Source of the DNA: G016756615 sp050958605
Lineage (GTDB): Bacteria > Pseudomonadota > Alphaproteobacteria > Rhizobiales > Rhizobiaceae
DNA: 64,000 nt
Assembly (NCBI RefSeq): GCF_050958605.1
Contig: NZ_JBJHDO010000001.1
Location: 930,001-994,000 of the forward strand
Direction: 5' to 3'
A model generated the notes under the pieces. That model saw only the letters and a list, made by a program, of their open reading frames with translations. It ran no database searches and had not been told where the DNA came from. Positions 49,285 through 57,651 of this stretch are shown piece after piece. Made by a program: the position numbers and the translations under genes. How positions within the stretch are numbered: position 1 is the stretch's first letter; each line of letters opens with the position of its first letter.

Positions 49285-49431
49285 GATGAGAAACCTACGT
49301 CGCGGCGAGCGCCGCCACTAGGTTCAGCCTCCTGTGTCAGAGGCTGCGCGACAATTGGATGACAAGCCAGCCCAGGTATTCCGGGTTCAGGCGGAAGGGT
49401 GTAGGTCGGGAAGCTATCTATTTGATTTCTC

Positions 49432-49508
49432 TGGTCGGAGTGGCAGGATTTGAACCTGCGACCCCATCGTCCCGAACGATGTGCGCTACCAGACTGCGCT
49501 ACACTCCG
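49432..49508 (-). tRNA. tRNA-Pro (anticodon CGG)
   Basis: Seventy-seven bases on the minus strand form a complete cloverleaf. The acceptor stem CGGAGTG pairs with CACTCCG. The T arm has GGTTCAAATCC, and the anticodon stem CATCG/CGATG holds the loop TTCGGGA with anticodon CGG. The discriminator A and an encoded CCA end the gene. It reads CCG proline codons. No integrase gene or duplicated tRNA end was seen next to it. Confidence 0.96.
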
Positions 49509-49800
49509 TGACCAGACGGGCGCGCTTATAACTGCCGTCGATCATTCCTGCAAGCGCCAACGCTATCTTTTGTTCGTGGACATTTTTCACTTCCGCTTAT
49601 CCCCTTACTCGCCACGGAATGACAACGTTGATCGTGGATTCCCGCTCTTTGCGCCATACTGTCACCGCAAAGCCCTTGTGTCAGATGCGGTCCCCAAGAT
49701 ATGGCGTGCCTCGTAGTTGAGATCTGGCGTGCCCGCTTATTCAATAAAGTTAAGTAGGCTTGCCTCGCATATGAAGACTAAGGAGGGACTGGCAGGGGAC
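49509..49800. other. Intergenic region upstream of the mannose fusion gene
   Basis: About 290 bp without a supported gene; it should hold the tRNA-Pro promoter (minus) and the promoter of the mannose-1-P guanylyltransferase fusion (plus). Its one notable feature is a pair of 14-bp direct repeats, AGATATGGCGTGCC (49697-49710) and AGATCTGGCGTGCC (49720-49733), one mismatch apart and spaced 23 bp, i.e. about two helical turns. This could be a tandem binding site for an activator. Confidence 0.4.
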
Positions 49801-52044
49801 ATGACGGAACGGATCGCTAGTTTCGTAATGAGCGGCGGGGTTGGCTCTCGCCTTTGGCCCCTTTCACGCGAGGACAATCCAAAGCAGTTCCACGATTTTT
49901 CGGGCAATGGCTCGATGCTGATGAAGACGCTGCGGAGGCTGAAGGCTCGCACCGACGGTGAAGCACCGATCTTCGTTATCGCATCCGAGCGTCATGCCGA
50001 GCGCGTGAACGGCGATCTTGCGGCCGTCGATCTCGCGACAGGCGGAGCGATCTTCGAGCCGATTGGGCGGAACACCGCCGCCGCCGTGGCAATTGCGACG
50101 CTCCACGCGCTGGGGAGTTTCGGTGACTCGCTGGTGCTGGTCGTGCCGTCCGACCATGAGATCACGACCGACGACCAGTTCTGGCGGACGATCGAACAGG
50201 GCGTTCCGGCAGCGAAGGCCGGTCGCCTGGTCGTTTTCGGGATCAAGCCGACCCAGCCCGAAACAGGATACGGCTATATCGAGGCTTCCGTACGGCCGGA
50301 GAACGACGTCGCCGATGTCCTGCGTTTCGTCGAGAAGCCGGACTTTGAGCGTGCGCAGGCCTATCTCGAGGCCGGGAATTTCTTTTGGAACGCGGGTATC
50401 TTCCTGTTCCGTGCAAGCGCAATGCGCGCGGCCTTCGAGGAATTCCAGCCGGATATCTGGCAAAGCTCGGAGGCGGCGTACCGCGCGGCGGCGAAGGATC
50501 TCTCCGGCACATATTTGCCGCTCGACGCCTATGAGCGGATTCCGTCGACATCGATCGACTACGCGATTGCGGAGCGTCTCTCCGACATCGCCATGGTGCC
50601 GGCCTGCTTCCGCTGGAACGATCTGGGATCCTGGCAGTCGCTCCTGGATGTGAGCCCGTCGGACAAGGACGGCAATGTCGTCATGGGCGACGTCATCGCC
50701 ATCGACTGCGAGAATTCGTATTTTCGCAGCGACGGCAGACTGCTCTCGGTCATCGGTCTCCAGGACGTGGCCGTGGTTTCGACAGCCGACGCGACTTTCG
50801 TCGCGCCGGTCAGCCACAGCCAGAACGTCAAGAAGATCGTGGAGCAGCTGGAACGGAGCGGCCGGCTGGAAACGAAGTTCACTCCGGCGCCTGACCGCGT
50901 CCTGGAAGGAGGGGCCTGGCGTAAGCGAGTCGGACATTGGCTGTTCGACGAGACCTTGCCTCTGTGGTCTTCAGCCGGCGTCGATGAACAATATGGCGGC
51001 TTTCATGAAGCACTCGGCTTTGACGCCACGCCCCTGCACAAGCCGAAGCGTATGCGCACCATGGCGCGCCAGATCTACGCTTTCGCCGTCGCCAAGGAGA
51101 GGGGATGGACAGGGCCGGCGGATCGCCTGATCGCGCATGGCATCGACTTCATTGCGTCGAAGGGAAGAACCGACCAGGGCGGTTGGGTGCGGACGCTCAA
51201 CATCGATGGCTCGGTCGCCGACCCTGTCGAGGACGCATACGACCATGCCTGCGTGTTGCTTGCGCTGGCTCACGCACACCGTGCCGGGCATCCCGACGCG
51301 TTGCGTCTGGGACAGGAAACCTTCTGCTTCCTCGACGACCATATGGAGGACGTCCGGCTGGCGGGCTTCCGGGAAACGCGCGAAGGCGAGAGCCTGAGGC
51401 GTACCAACCCGCATATGCATCTGCTCGAGGCGTTCCTGGCCTGGCACGAGGTGACTGGTGAGCGGGCCCACCTGCGCCGTGCAGCGCGCATCGTGGACCT
51501 CTTCAGATCGTATTTTTTCGACTCGGAAAGCTGGACGCTGGGCGAGTATTTCGATGACTCCTGGCGGCCGGCCGCCGGCGAAAAGGGTGATTGGACCGAG
51601 CCAGGCCACCATTTCGAATGGGCGTCGTTGCTCGTCGATTTCGCAGACGCGAGTGGTCAGACCGACATCGTCCGGTTCGCACGCAAGCTTTACGCTTCAG
51701 CCATCGCCAACGGTCTCAACCGCGCTACCGGGCTTGCCTATATGGCGGTCTCGCGCCAGGGCATCCCTCTTGACCGTGTGTCGCGAAGCTGGCCGCAGAG
51801 CGAAGCGATCAAGGCGGCAATTGCGCTGGACGGAACCGGCGGTCCGGACCTCAAGCCGGAAATAGAGGCGCGAGTCGCTCGGCTCTTCCGCTGGCATATC
51901 GATCCGGCCCCCCTTGGTCTCTGGATCGACCGTATCGACGAGAAAGGACGCTCCGTGGCGGCCGAGGTTCCGGCGAGCATCTTTTATCATCTCGTCTGCG
52001 CCTTGACCCAGTATCTCGACGCGACGGCAAAAGAAGCTCGCTAG
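49801..52044 (+). CDS. Fusion of mannose-1-phosphate guanylyltransferase and AGE-type mannose-6-phosphate isomerase
   Basis: A 747-residue two-domain protein. Residues 1 to about 355 are a GDP-mannose pyrophosphorylase: FVMSGGVGSRLWPLSR...PKQF (about 7-29), FEPIGRNTAAAVA, VPSDHEI, FVEKPD and WNAGIFLFRA. From about 374 to the end follows an N-acyl-glucosamine 2-epimerase-like (alpha/alpha)6 barrel with the active-site stretches NPHMHLLEAFLAWHE and PGHHFEWASLL, the fold used by rhizobial mannose-6-phosphate isomerases. Standard ManC/AlgA fusions carry a cupin-type isomerase instead. Together the domains would turn fructose-6-phosphate towards GDP-mannose, apart from a phosphomannomutase step. 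The ATG at 49801 is preferred; earlier in-frame ATGs exist, one after AAGGAGGG. Confidence 0.9.
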   Translation: MTERIASFVMSGGVGSRLWPLSREDNPKQFHDFSGNGSMLMKTLRRLKARTDGEAPIFVIASERHAERVNGDLAAVDLATGGAIFEPIGRNTAAAVAIATLHALGSFGDSLVLVVPSDHEITTDDQFWRTIEQGVPAAKAGRLVVFGIKPTQPETGYGYIEASVRPENDVADVLRFVEKPDFERAQAYLEAGNFFWNAGIFLFRASAMRAAFEEFQPDIWQSSEAAYRAAAKDLSGTYLPLDAYERIPSTSIDYAIAERLSDIAMVPACFRWNDLGSWQSLLDVSPSDKDGNVVMGDVIAIDCENSYFRSDGRLLSVIGLQDVAVVSTADATFVAPVSHSQNVKKIVEQLERSGRLETKFTPAPDRVLEGGAWRKRVGHWLFDETLPLWSSAGVDEQYGGFHEALGFDATPLHKPKRMRTMARQIYAFAVAKERGWTGPADRLIAHGIDFIASKGRTDQGGWVRTLNIDGSVADPVEDAYDHACVLLALAHAHRAGHPDALRLGQETFCFLDDHMEDVRLAGFRETREGESLRRTNPHMHLLEAFLAWHEVTGERAHLRRAARIVDLFRSYFFDSESWTLGEYFDDSWRPAAGEKGDWTEPGHHFEWASLLVDFADASGQTDIVRFARKLYASAIANGLNRATGLAYMAVSRQGIPLDRVSRSWPQSEAIKAAIALDGTGGPDLKPEIEARVARLFRWHIDPAPLGLWIDRIDEKGRSVAAEVPASIFYHLVCALTQYLDATAKEAR

Positions 52045-52072
52045 ATCATTGTCCAATCCGGCATGCGAGCCC

Positions 52073-53536
52073 TCAATAGGGGCTCGCCACGTCACCCGTC
52101 TCGACATAGACGGTCTTGAGCTGCGAGTAATGGTGCAGGGCGGCGAGAGAGTTCTCTCGCCCGATGCCGGACTGCTTGACCCCACCGAATGGGATTTCCA
52201 CCGGCGTCAGATTGTAGTTGTTGATCCAGCAGCTTCCGGCCTGAAGCTCCCCTGCGACGCGATGCGCGCGCGGCAGGTCGCGACTGAACACGCCCGCGGA
52301 CAGCCCGAACTCGCTGTTATTGGCGCGGGCGATCACCTCGTCCTCTTCCGAGAAAGTCAATACGCTCATCACCGGTCCGAAGATCTCCTCGCGTGCGATG
52401 CGCATGGTGTCGGTTACGCCGGTGAAGATCGTCGGTTCGATGAAGAAGCCGTTCTCGAATCCCTGGAGGGAGGGGATGCCTCCGCCGCAATGCAGCGTGG
52501 CGCCTTCCTGCTTGCCGATTTCGATGTAGCCGGTCACCTTCTCCTGCTGTGCCTTGTTGATCAGCGGACCCATCTGCGTTTCGGGATCGAGCGGGTCGCC
52601 AATGCGGATCGCCTTGGTGCGTGCCGTCAGCCGGTCGAGAAAACGCTCGTAGATGCCGTTCTGGACAAAGACCCGGGTGCCGTTGGAGCAGACCTGACCT
52701 GTCGAATAGAAATTGCCCATCATGGCGCCACCCACGGCATTCTCTATGTCGGCGTCATCGAAGATGATGAGGGGCGACTTGCCGCCGAGTTCCATCGTGG
52801 CGTGTTTCATGTGGGAGCCGGCGAGCGCCAGGACCTTCTTGCCGGTCGGCACCGAGCCGGTCAACGACACCTTCGCCACCAGGGGATGCGAAGCGAGGGC
52901 AGCGCCGACGTCGCCATAGCCCTGCACCACGTTGAAGAGGCCGTCGGGCAAGCCGGCTTCCGTATAGATCTCGGCGAGTGCCAACGCCGAAAGCGGCGTG
53001 TTCTCCGATGGCTTGAACACCATGGCGTTGCCCATGGCCAGCGCCGGCGCCGATTTCCACGCAGCGCCCTGGATGGGATAGTTCCACGCCCCGATCCCAA
53101 CGCAAACGCCCAGCGCTTCGCGGCGCGTATAGGCGAAGGATCCGCCAAGATCGACATAGTCGCCATTGAAGGTGGCCACCGCGCCGCCGAAGAATTCCAG
53201 AGCGTCCGCCGCCGAAGCCGGGTCGGCGACGAGCGTTTCCTGTATCGCCTTGCCGGTGTCGAGCGTCTCCAGCCGTGCGAGCTCGGCATTGCGTGCGCGA
53301 AGCAGATCGGCCGCGCGGCGCAGGACGCGGCCGCGTTCGGCCGGTTTCATCTGGGCCCAGGCGGGCTGGGCGGCACGCGCGGCCTCGACGGCGAGTTCGA
53401 TGACGTTGGTGGTGGCGGCATGAAGCCTGGCGATCGTTTCGCCCGTGGCAGGATAGATGACCGGGAGGGCCGCCCCCTGATCATCGTCGACATAGCGACC
53501 ATTGATATAGTGCGATGCAGTGGGCTGGGCTTTCAT
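52073..53536 (-). CDS. betB: Betaine aldehyde dehydrogenase
   Basis: A 487-residue NAD(P)-dependent aldehyde dehydrogenase, the second oxidation step from choline to glycine betaine. The cofactor site GIGAWNYPIQGAAWKSAPALA, the general-base Glu in TMELGGKSPLIIF and the nucleophilic Cys in STGQVCSNGTRVFV are intact; EIPFGGVKQSGIGREN is at the C-terminal end. GGAGG precedes the ATG at 53536; the frame extends further into betA but without a start signal. Last gene of the bet operon, convergent with the mannose fusion gene 28 bp away. Confidence 0.95.
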   Translation of the reverse strand: MKAQPTASHYINGRYVDDDQGAALPVIYPATGETIARLHAATTNVIELAVEAARAAQPAWAQMKPAERGRVLRRAADLLRARNAELARLETLDTGKAIQETLVADPASAADALEFFGGAVATFNGDYVDLGGSFAYTRREALGVCVGIGAWNYPIQGAAWKSAPALAMGNAMVFKPSENTPLSALALAEIYTEAGLPDGLFNVVQGYGDVGAALASHPLVAKVSLTGSVPTGKKVLALAGSHMKHATMELGGKSPLIIFDDADIENAVGGAMMGNFYSTGQVCSNGTRVFVQNGIYERFLDRLTARTKAIRIGDPLDPETQMGPLINKAQQEKVTGYIEIGKQEGATLHCGGGIPSLQGFENGFFIEPTIFTGVTDTMRIAREEIFGPVMSVLTFSEEDEVIARANNSEFGLSAGVFSRDLPRAHRVAGELQAGSCWINNYNLTPVEIPFGGVKQSGIGRENSLAALHHYSQLKTVYVETGDVASPY

Positions 53537-53586
53537 GCTCGCCTCCGGGTGTCTTCTGCTTTCATCGTGCCTTCTCGCACGAAGCT

Positions 53587-55239
53587 CTATCGATCGGAAA
53601 CCGCCCAACGCGGGTTGATCCACGGCTCCTGGTTGGATGGCGCAAGCGGCGTCTTCCCCAGAATATGGTCGGCGGCTTTCTCGCCCGCCATGATCGAGGG
53701 GCCGTTGAGATTTCCGTTGGTGACACGCGGAAAAATCGAGGAATCGGCGACCCTCAGGCCCTCCACCCCGATCACCCGGCATTCCGGATCGACCACGCTT
53801 GTCCTGTCATCAGCGCGCCCCATCCGGCAGGTGCCGCAAGGATGATAGGCGCTTTCGACATGAGCGCGGATGAAGTCGTCGAGCTCTCCGTTCGACTGGA
53901 CGTGACTGCCGGGCGAGATCTCTTCTCCCCGGTAGGGATCGAAGGCCGGTTGCCCAAAGATTTCGCGGGTCAGGCGGATGCAATGGCGAAAGTCGGCCCA
54001 ATCGTCCTCATGCGACATATAGTTGAAGAGGATCACTGGTTTGGCCAGAGGGTCGCCCGAACGCAGCCTCACCGAGCCGCGCGACTTCGAGCGCATCGGT
54101 CCGACATGTGCCTGGAAGCCATGCGAGCCGGCCGCCGCCTTGCCATCATAGCGGATCGCGGCGGGCAGGAAATGATACTGGATGTCGGGGTAGTCGACTC
54201 CCGGCTTGGAGCGCAGGAAGGCGGCGGATTCGAAATGGTTGGTCGCGCCGAGGCCAGTCTTGAACAACAGCCATTCGGCTCCGATCATCGCCTTGGAGAA
54301 AAGATTGAGCTTCGAATAAAGCGTGATCGGCTGGATCGACTCCTGCTGGATATAGAGTTCGAGATGATCCTGCAGGTTCTGCCCGACACCCGGCCTGTCG
54401 GCGACGACCGCGATGCCGTGCTCGCGAAGATGGGCTGCCGGCCCGATACCGGACAGCATCAGGAGTTTCGGCGAATTGATCGAGGAGGCCGCGACGATCA
54501 CCTCACGTCGCGCCTTAACAACTTGAATCTGGTTTCGAACGCGGATCTCGACGCCGGTGGCGCGTTGATTCTCGATGATCACCCGCGATGCCAAGCCGTT
54601 GACGAGACTCACATTCTGCCGCTTGAGCGCCGGCCGCAAATAGGCGTTGGCGGCTGACCAACGCCGGCCGAGGTGGATCGTCTGCTCCATAGCGCCGAAG
54701 CCTTCCTGCTTCGATCCGTTGTAATCCTCCGTGATTTCGAAACCCGCCTGCCGTCCGGCCTCCACAAAGACCCTGTAGAGGGGATTCCATTGGGGACCAG
54801 GCCGGACATGGAGCGGGCCCTCCGTGCCGCGCCATCCCTCCTCGCCGCCATGCGCGTGTTCCATCCGTTTGAAATACGGAAGGACGTCGGAGAAGGACCA
54901 GCCCGTGGCGCCCTGCTCGGCCCAATGGTCGTAGTCATGGGCATGGCCGCGGACATAGACCATTCCATTGATGGAGGATGAGCCGCCGAGCACCTTGCCA
55001 CGGGGAGTGGCAAGAATCCGCCCGCCAAGATGCGGCTCGGGCTCGGTTTGAAATCCCCAGTCGTAGCGGCTCATATTCATCGGGAAAGACAACGCCGCAG
55101 GCATCTGGATGAGCGGACCCATATCCGTGCCGCCATACTCGATGACGACGACGCGATTCTTGCCGTCCTCCGACAGGCGGTAGGCAAGGGCGGCACCGGC
55201 AGAGCCGGAGCCGACGACGACGAAATCGGCCTCAAGCAT
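53587..55239 (-). CDS. betA: Choline dehydrogenase
   Basis: A 550-residue GMC-family FAD oxidoreductase. FAD-binding VVGSGSAGAALAYRL at the N-terminus, GMC signature 1 GKVLGGSSSINGMVYVRGHA (about 79-98), signature 2 ASSINSPKLLMLSGIGP and the C-terminal active-site His-His/Asn region ESAYHPCGTCRMG and NLNGPSIMAGEKAADHI are present; the end SNQEPWINPRWAVSDR is nearly diagnostic for rhizobial BetA. It oxidises choline to betaine aldehyde at the membrane. Start chosen at MLEADF (55239) by family length; an ATG nine bases upstream is possible. It lies before betB, whereas S. meliloti is recalled as betICBA. Confidence 0.94.
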   Translation of the reverse strand: MLEADFVVVGSGSAGAALAYRLSEDGKNRVVVIEYGGTDMGPLIQMPAALSFPMNMSRYDWGFQTEPEPHLGGRILATPRGKVLGGSSSINGMVYVRGHAHDYDHWAEQGATGWSFSDVLPYFKRMEHAHGGEEGWRGTEGPLHVRPGPQWNPLYRVFVEAGRQAGFEITEDYNGSKQEGFGAMEQTIHLGRRWSAANAYLRPALKRQNVSLVNGLASRVIIENQRATGVEIRVRNQIQVVKARREVIVAASSINSPKLLMLSGIGPAAHLREHGIAVVADRPGVGQNLQDHLELYIQQESIQPITLYSKLNLFSKAMIGAEWLLFKTGLGATNHFESAAFLRSKPGVDYPDIQYHFLPAAIRYDGKAAAGSHGFQAHVGPMRSKSRGSVRLRSGDPLAKPVILFNYMSHEDDWADFRHCIRLTREIFGQPAFDPYRGEEISPGSHVQSNGELDDFIRAHVESAYHPCGTCRMGRADDRTSVVDPECRVIGVEGLRVADSSIFPRVTNGNLNGPSIMAGEKAADHILGKTPLAPSNQEPWINPRWAVSDR

Positions 55240-55362
55240 CGGCGACATGTTCGCTGAAATCGGCCGGGGAAACATTGCGGCCGGTTGCGATGACAACCAC
55301 CGCCGCCTGCGGTGTCGCTGCATAGGCGCATCGGAGATGATCCAGAGCGGGAATGCCGGTCA

Positions 55363-56889
55363 TCACTCTCCCCGCGGGAAACGTTTGCTCTCTTCGAGCA
55401 CGTTCAGGTCCATGTGGTTGCGCATGTAGCGTTCGGACGCTTTTAGCTGGGGCTGGAATTCCCAAGGGAAATGGTCGCCCTTGCGCAGGGCCGAATACAC
55501 CGTCCATCGGCGGGCCTGGCTATTGCGCACCGCTGCGTCGAAGATCGCCATATCCCAACGGGCCCGGATCTTTTCCATGAAAGTGGCGACTCGCGCCGCG
55601 TGCTCCGGTTTCGCTGCGAGATTGTCGAGCTCATGCGGATCCGATTCCAGATCAAAGAGTTGCGGCGGATCGATCTCGCAATGGACGAATTTGTACCTGC
55701 CGTCGCGTAGCGCCACCAGGGGCGCGTAGCTGCCTTCGGCCGCGTATTCCATCGGAACCGGCGAAGCACGCTCTCCGCTGCGCATTACGGCCAGAAGCGA
55801 CTGGCCGTCGATCCAGGGCGCCGTGGCCGAGGCATCGATTCCGGCGAACTCGCAGAGGGTCGCCGCGACGTCGAGGGTCGAAACCGGCGCGGTGACGAGG
55901 CCTGGCTCGATGCCCGGCCCAGCCATCAGCAGAGGCACCCGCGCTGCCCCTTCGTAGAAACACATCTTGAACCACATGCCGCGCTCCCCGAGCATGTCGC
56001 CATGATCGGAACAGAACAGCACGACTGTGTCCTCGAGCATCCTCGTGGCTTCGAGCGCCGCGAGCAATTCGCCGAGCTTGTCGTCGACGTAGGAGATGCT
56101 CGCGAAATAGCCGCGGCGGGCGCGCCTGACATGGTTGGGAGTGACGTCGAAGCTAGTGTAGTCGCTGGCAAGATAGAGGCGTTGCGAATGCGCATCCTGC
56201 TCTTCGAAGGGAATGAAGCCGATCTCGGGATCCAGCGCTGGGCAGTCTTCGTAGAGGTCCCAATATTTGCGCCGCGCCACATAGGGATCGTGTGGATGGG
56301 TGAAGGAGACGGTCAGGCACCATGGCCGCCGATCGTGATCGGCCGAGACACGTGCCAGTTGATGTAGTTTCTGAATTGCATGGAAGGCGACCTCGTCGTC
56401 ATACTCCAGCTGATTGGTCGTCTCGGCGATCCCCGCGCCCGTGACCGAGCCGAGATTGTGATACCACCAGTCGATGCGTTCGCCCGGCCTGCGATAATCC
56501 GGCGTCCAGCCGAAATCGGCGGGATAAATGTCGGTCGTTAACCGCTCCTCGAAGCCGTGCAACTGGTCGGGCCCGATAAAATGCATCTTGCCGGAAAGGC
56601 AGGTGTAGTAGCCCGCATTGCGCAGGTGGTGCGCGAAAGTCGGGATGTCGGAGGCGAACTCGGCAGCGTTGTCGTAGACGCGGGTCCGCGAGGGAAGCTG
56701 CCCGGTCATGAAGGAAGCCCTGGCCGGCGCGCAGAGCGGCGAGGCCGTGTAGCAATTGGCGAAGCGCGCCGCTTTGGAGGCCAGCGTCCTGAGATGGGGG
56801 GCGTACAGGAAGTCGGCCGGACCATCCGGGAACAGGGTTCCAGTCAACTGGTCCACCATGACGATGAGGATGTTCGGACGTTTCGTCAT
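55363..56889 (-). CDS. betC: Choline-sulfatase
   Basis: A 508-residue alkaline-phosphatase-superfamily sulfatase that releases choline from choline-O-sulfate. The formylglycine signature is SPLCAPARASFMTGQ with Cys53 as the residue to be converted to formylglycine. Metal ligands are seen in MVDQ (Asp13) and FCSDHGDMLGE. The stretch GFEERLTTDIYPADFGWTPDYRRPGERIDWWYHN and the C-terminal KASERYMRNHM...LEESKRFPRGE match rhizobial BetC. The start overlaps the betI stop as ATGA. An anaerobic or aerobic formylglycine-generating enzyme encoded elsewhere is required. Confidence 0.95.
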   Translation of the reverse strand: MTKRPNILIVMVDQLTGTLFPDGPADFLYAPHLRTLASKAARFANCYTASPLCAPARASFMTGQLPSRTRVYDNAAEFASDIPTFAHHLRNAGYYTCLSGKMHFIGPDQLHGFEERLTTDIYPADFGWTPDYRRPGERIDWWYHNLGSVTGAGIAETTNQLEYDDEVAFHAIQKLHQLARVSADHDRRPWCLTVSFTHPHDPYVARRKYWDLYEDCPALDPEIGFIPFEEQDAHSQRLYLASDYTSFDVTPNHVRRARRGYFASISYVDDKLGELLAALEATRMLEDTVVLFCSDHGDMLGERGMWFKMCFYEGAARVPLLMAGPGIEPGLVTAPVSTLDVAATLCEFAGIDASATAPWIDGQSLLAVMRSGERASPVPMEYAAEGSYAPLVALRDGRYKFVHCEIDPPQLFDLESDPHELDNLAAKPEHAARVATFMEKIRARWDMAIFDAAVRNSQARRWTVYSALRKGDHFPWEFQPQLKASERYMRNHMDLNVLEESKRFPRGE

Positions 56890-57473
56890 CGGCTGAACTG
56901 CCCGATCTTCATGGTGAGAAAATCCTCCACGAGCGCGATTGCGCTTCCTGCGTTGGGCGGGCCGTCCTTCAGTGCCCGGCGAATGTAGAGCCCGTCGATG
57001 AGCGCCGCTATCGCCTCGGCGGTGCGCTCGGCTTCGGCTCGCGTCATCAGCGGCGCGAGCCCGCTCATCAGATTGGAATGGAGCCGGCGAGCATAGATGC
57101 GCAACAGCCGGCGAAGCTCCGCCGAATGCTGGGCGGCGACATAGAAGGTGAGCCAGGCCGCGATGGTTTCCGCCTGGAACTGCGTCTCGGAAAAATTCAC
57201 GCGGACAATGGCGGCCACACGGGAACGTGGGTCGCGCGCGTCGGAGAGTGCCGCACGGACATCTCTGCCAAGCTCGGTGAGAAGATGGCGCATCGTAGCC
57301 TGCAGCAGGCCTTCCTTGGCACCGAAATAGTGATGGGCGAGGGCCGAAGAGACGCCGGCGCGGCCGGCGATGTCCGACATGGTGACGTCGAGCGACCCGC
57401 GCTCGCCGATCGCGGAGATCGTCGCGTCGATCAGCGCCCGCCGGCGCAGGGGCTCCATTCCGACCTTCGGCAT
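56886..57473 (-). CDS. betI: TetR-family repressor BetI
   Basis: A 195-residue TetR-family regulator. The N-terminal MPKVGMEPLRRRALIDATISAIGERGSLDVTMSDIAGRAGVSSALAHHYFGAKEGLL is the BetI-type helix-turn-helix; the all-helical effector domain follows (AAWLTFYVAAQHSAELRRLLRIYARRLHSNL). BetI represses the bet genes and is released by choline. It is first in the operon, its stop coupled by ATGA to betC. Two dyads lie in the gap to the divergent thiolase gene and are the likely binding sites. Confidence 0.93.
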   Translation of the reverse strand: MPKVGMEPLRRRALIDATISAIGERGSLDVTMSDIAGRAGVSSALAHHYFGAKEGLLQATMRHLLTELGRDVRAALSDARDPRSRVAAIVRVNFSETQFQAETIAAWLTFYVAAQHSAELRRLLRIYARRLHSNLMSGLAPLMTRAEAERTAEAIAALIDGLYIRRALKDGPPNAGSAIALVEDFLTMKIGQFSR

Positions 57474-57503
57474 CTGCTTCCTCCGACGGACAGGTTATTT
57501 TTA

Positions 57504-57517
57504 ATTGATGCGTCAAT
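57504..57517. promoter_or_regulatory. Candidate BetI operator 1
   Basis: ATTGA-TGCG-TCAAT, a perfect 5-bp dyad in an AT-rich stretch, 30 bp upstream of the betI start. It shares the TTGA...TCAA core with the BetI site known from E. coli. An adjacent TCAATAAAAA adds a further half-site-like sequence. Autoregulation of betICAB is inferred. Confidence 0.55.
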
Positions 57518-57574
57518 CAATAAAAATCCAGTGCTGCTCAAATCGATTCAGTTGTTTACGGAAGCTGGTAAAAC

Positions 57575-57588
57575 GTTCATGATTGAAC
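57575..57588. promoter_or_regulatory. Candidate BetI operator 2, near the thiolase gene
   Basis: GTTCA-TGAT-TGAAC, a perfect 5-bp dyad about 65 bp upstream of the thiolase start and about 100 bp from betI. TTGAAC/GTTCAA half-sites are the core of the E. coli BetI operator. Immediately downstream is AATATAAA, a possible -10 region for the thiolase gene. This would place the thiolase-SDR pair under choline control too. Confidence 0.45.
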
Positions 57589-57651
57589 AATATAAATCCT
57601 GTGCCGGAGCAAGCCGCTCCGTGCTAGGTTTGCGCGAGGATGGAGATTCCG

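Noticed and set aside
49432..49800. tRNA-Pro as an integration site of a mobile element
   Set aside because: No integrase, no duplicated tRNA 3' end and no change of composition next to it.
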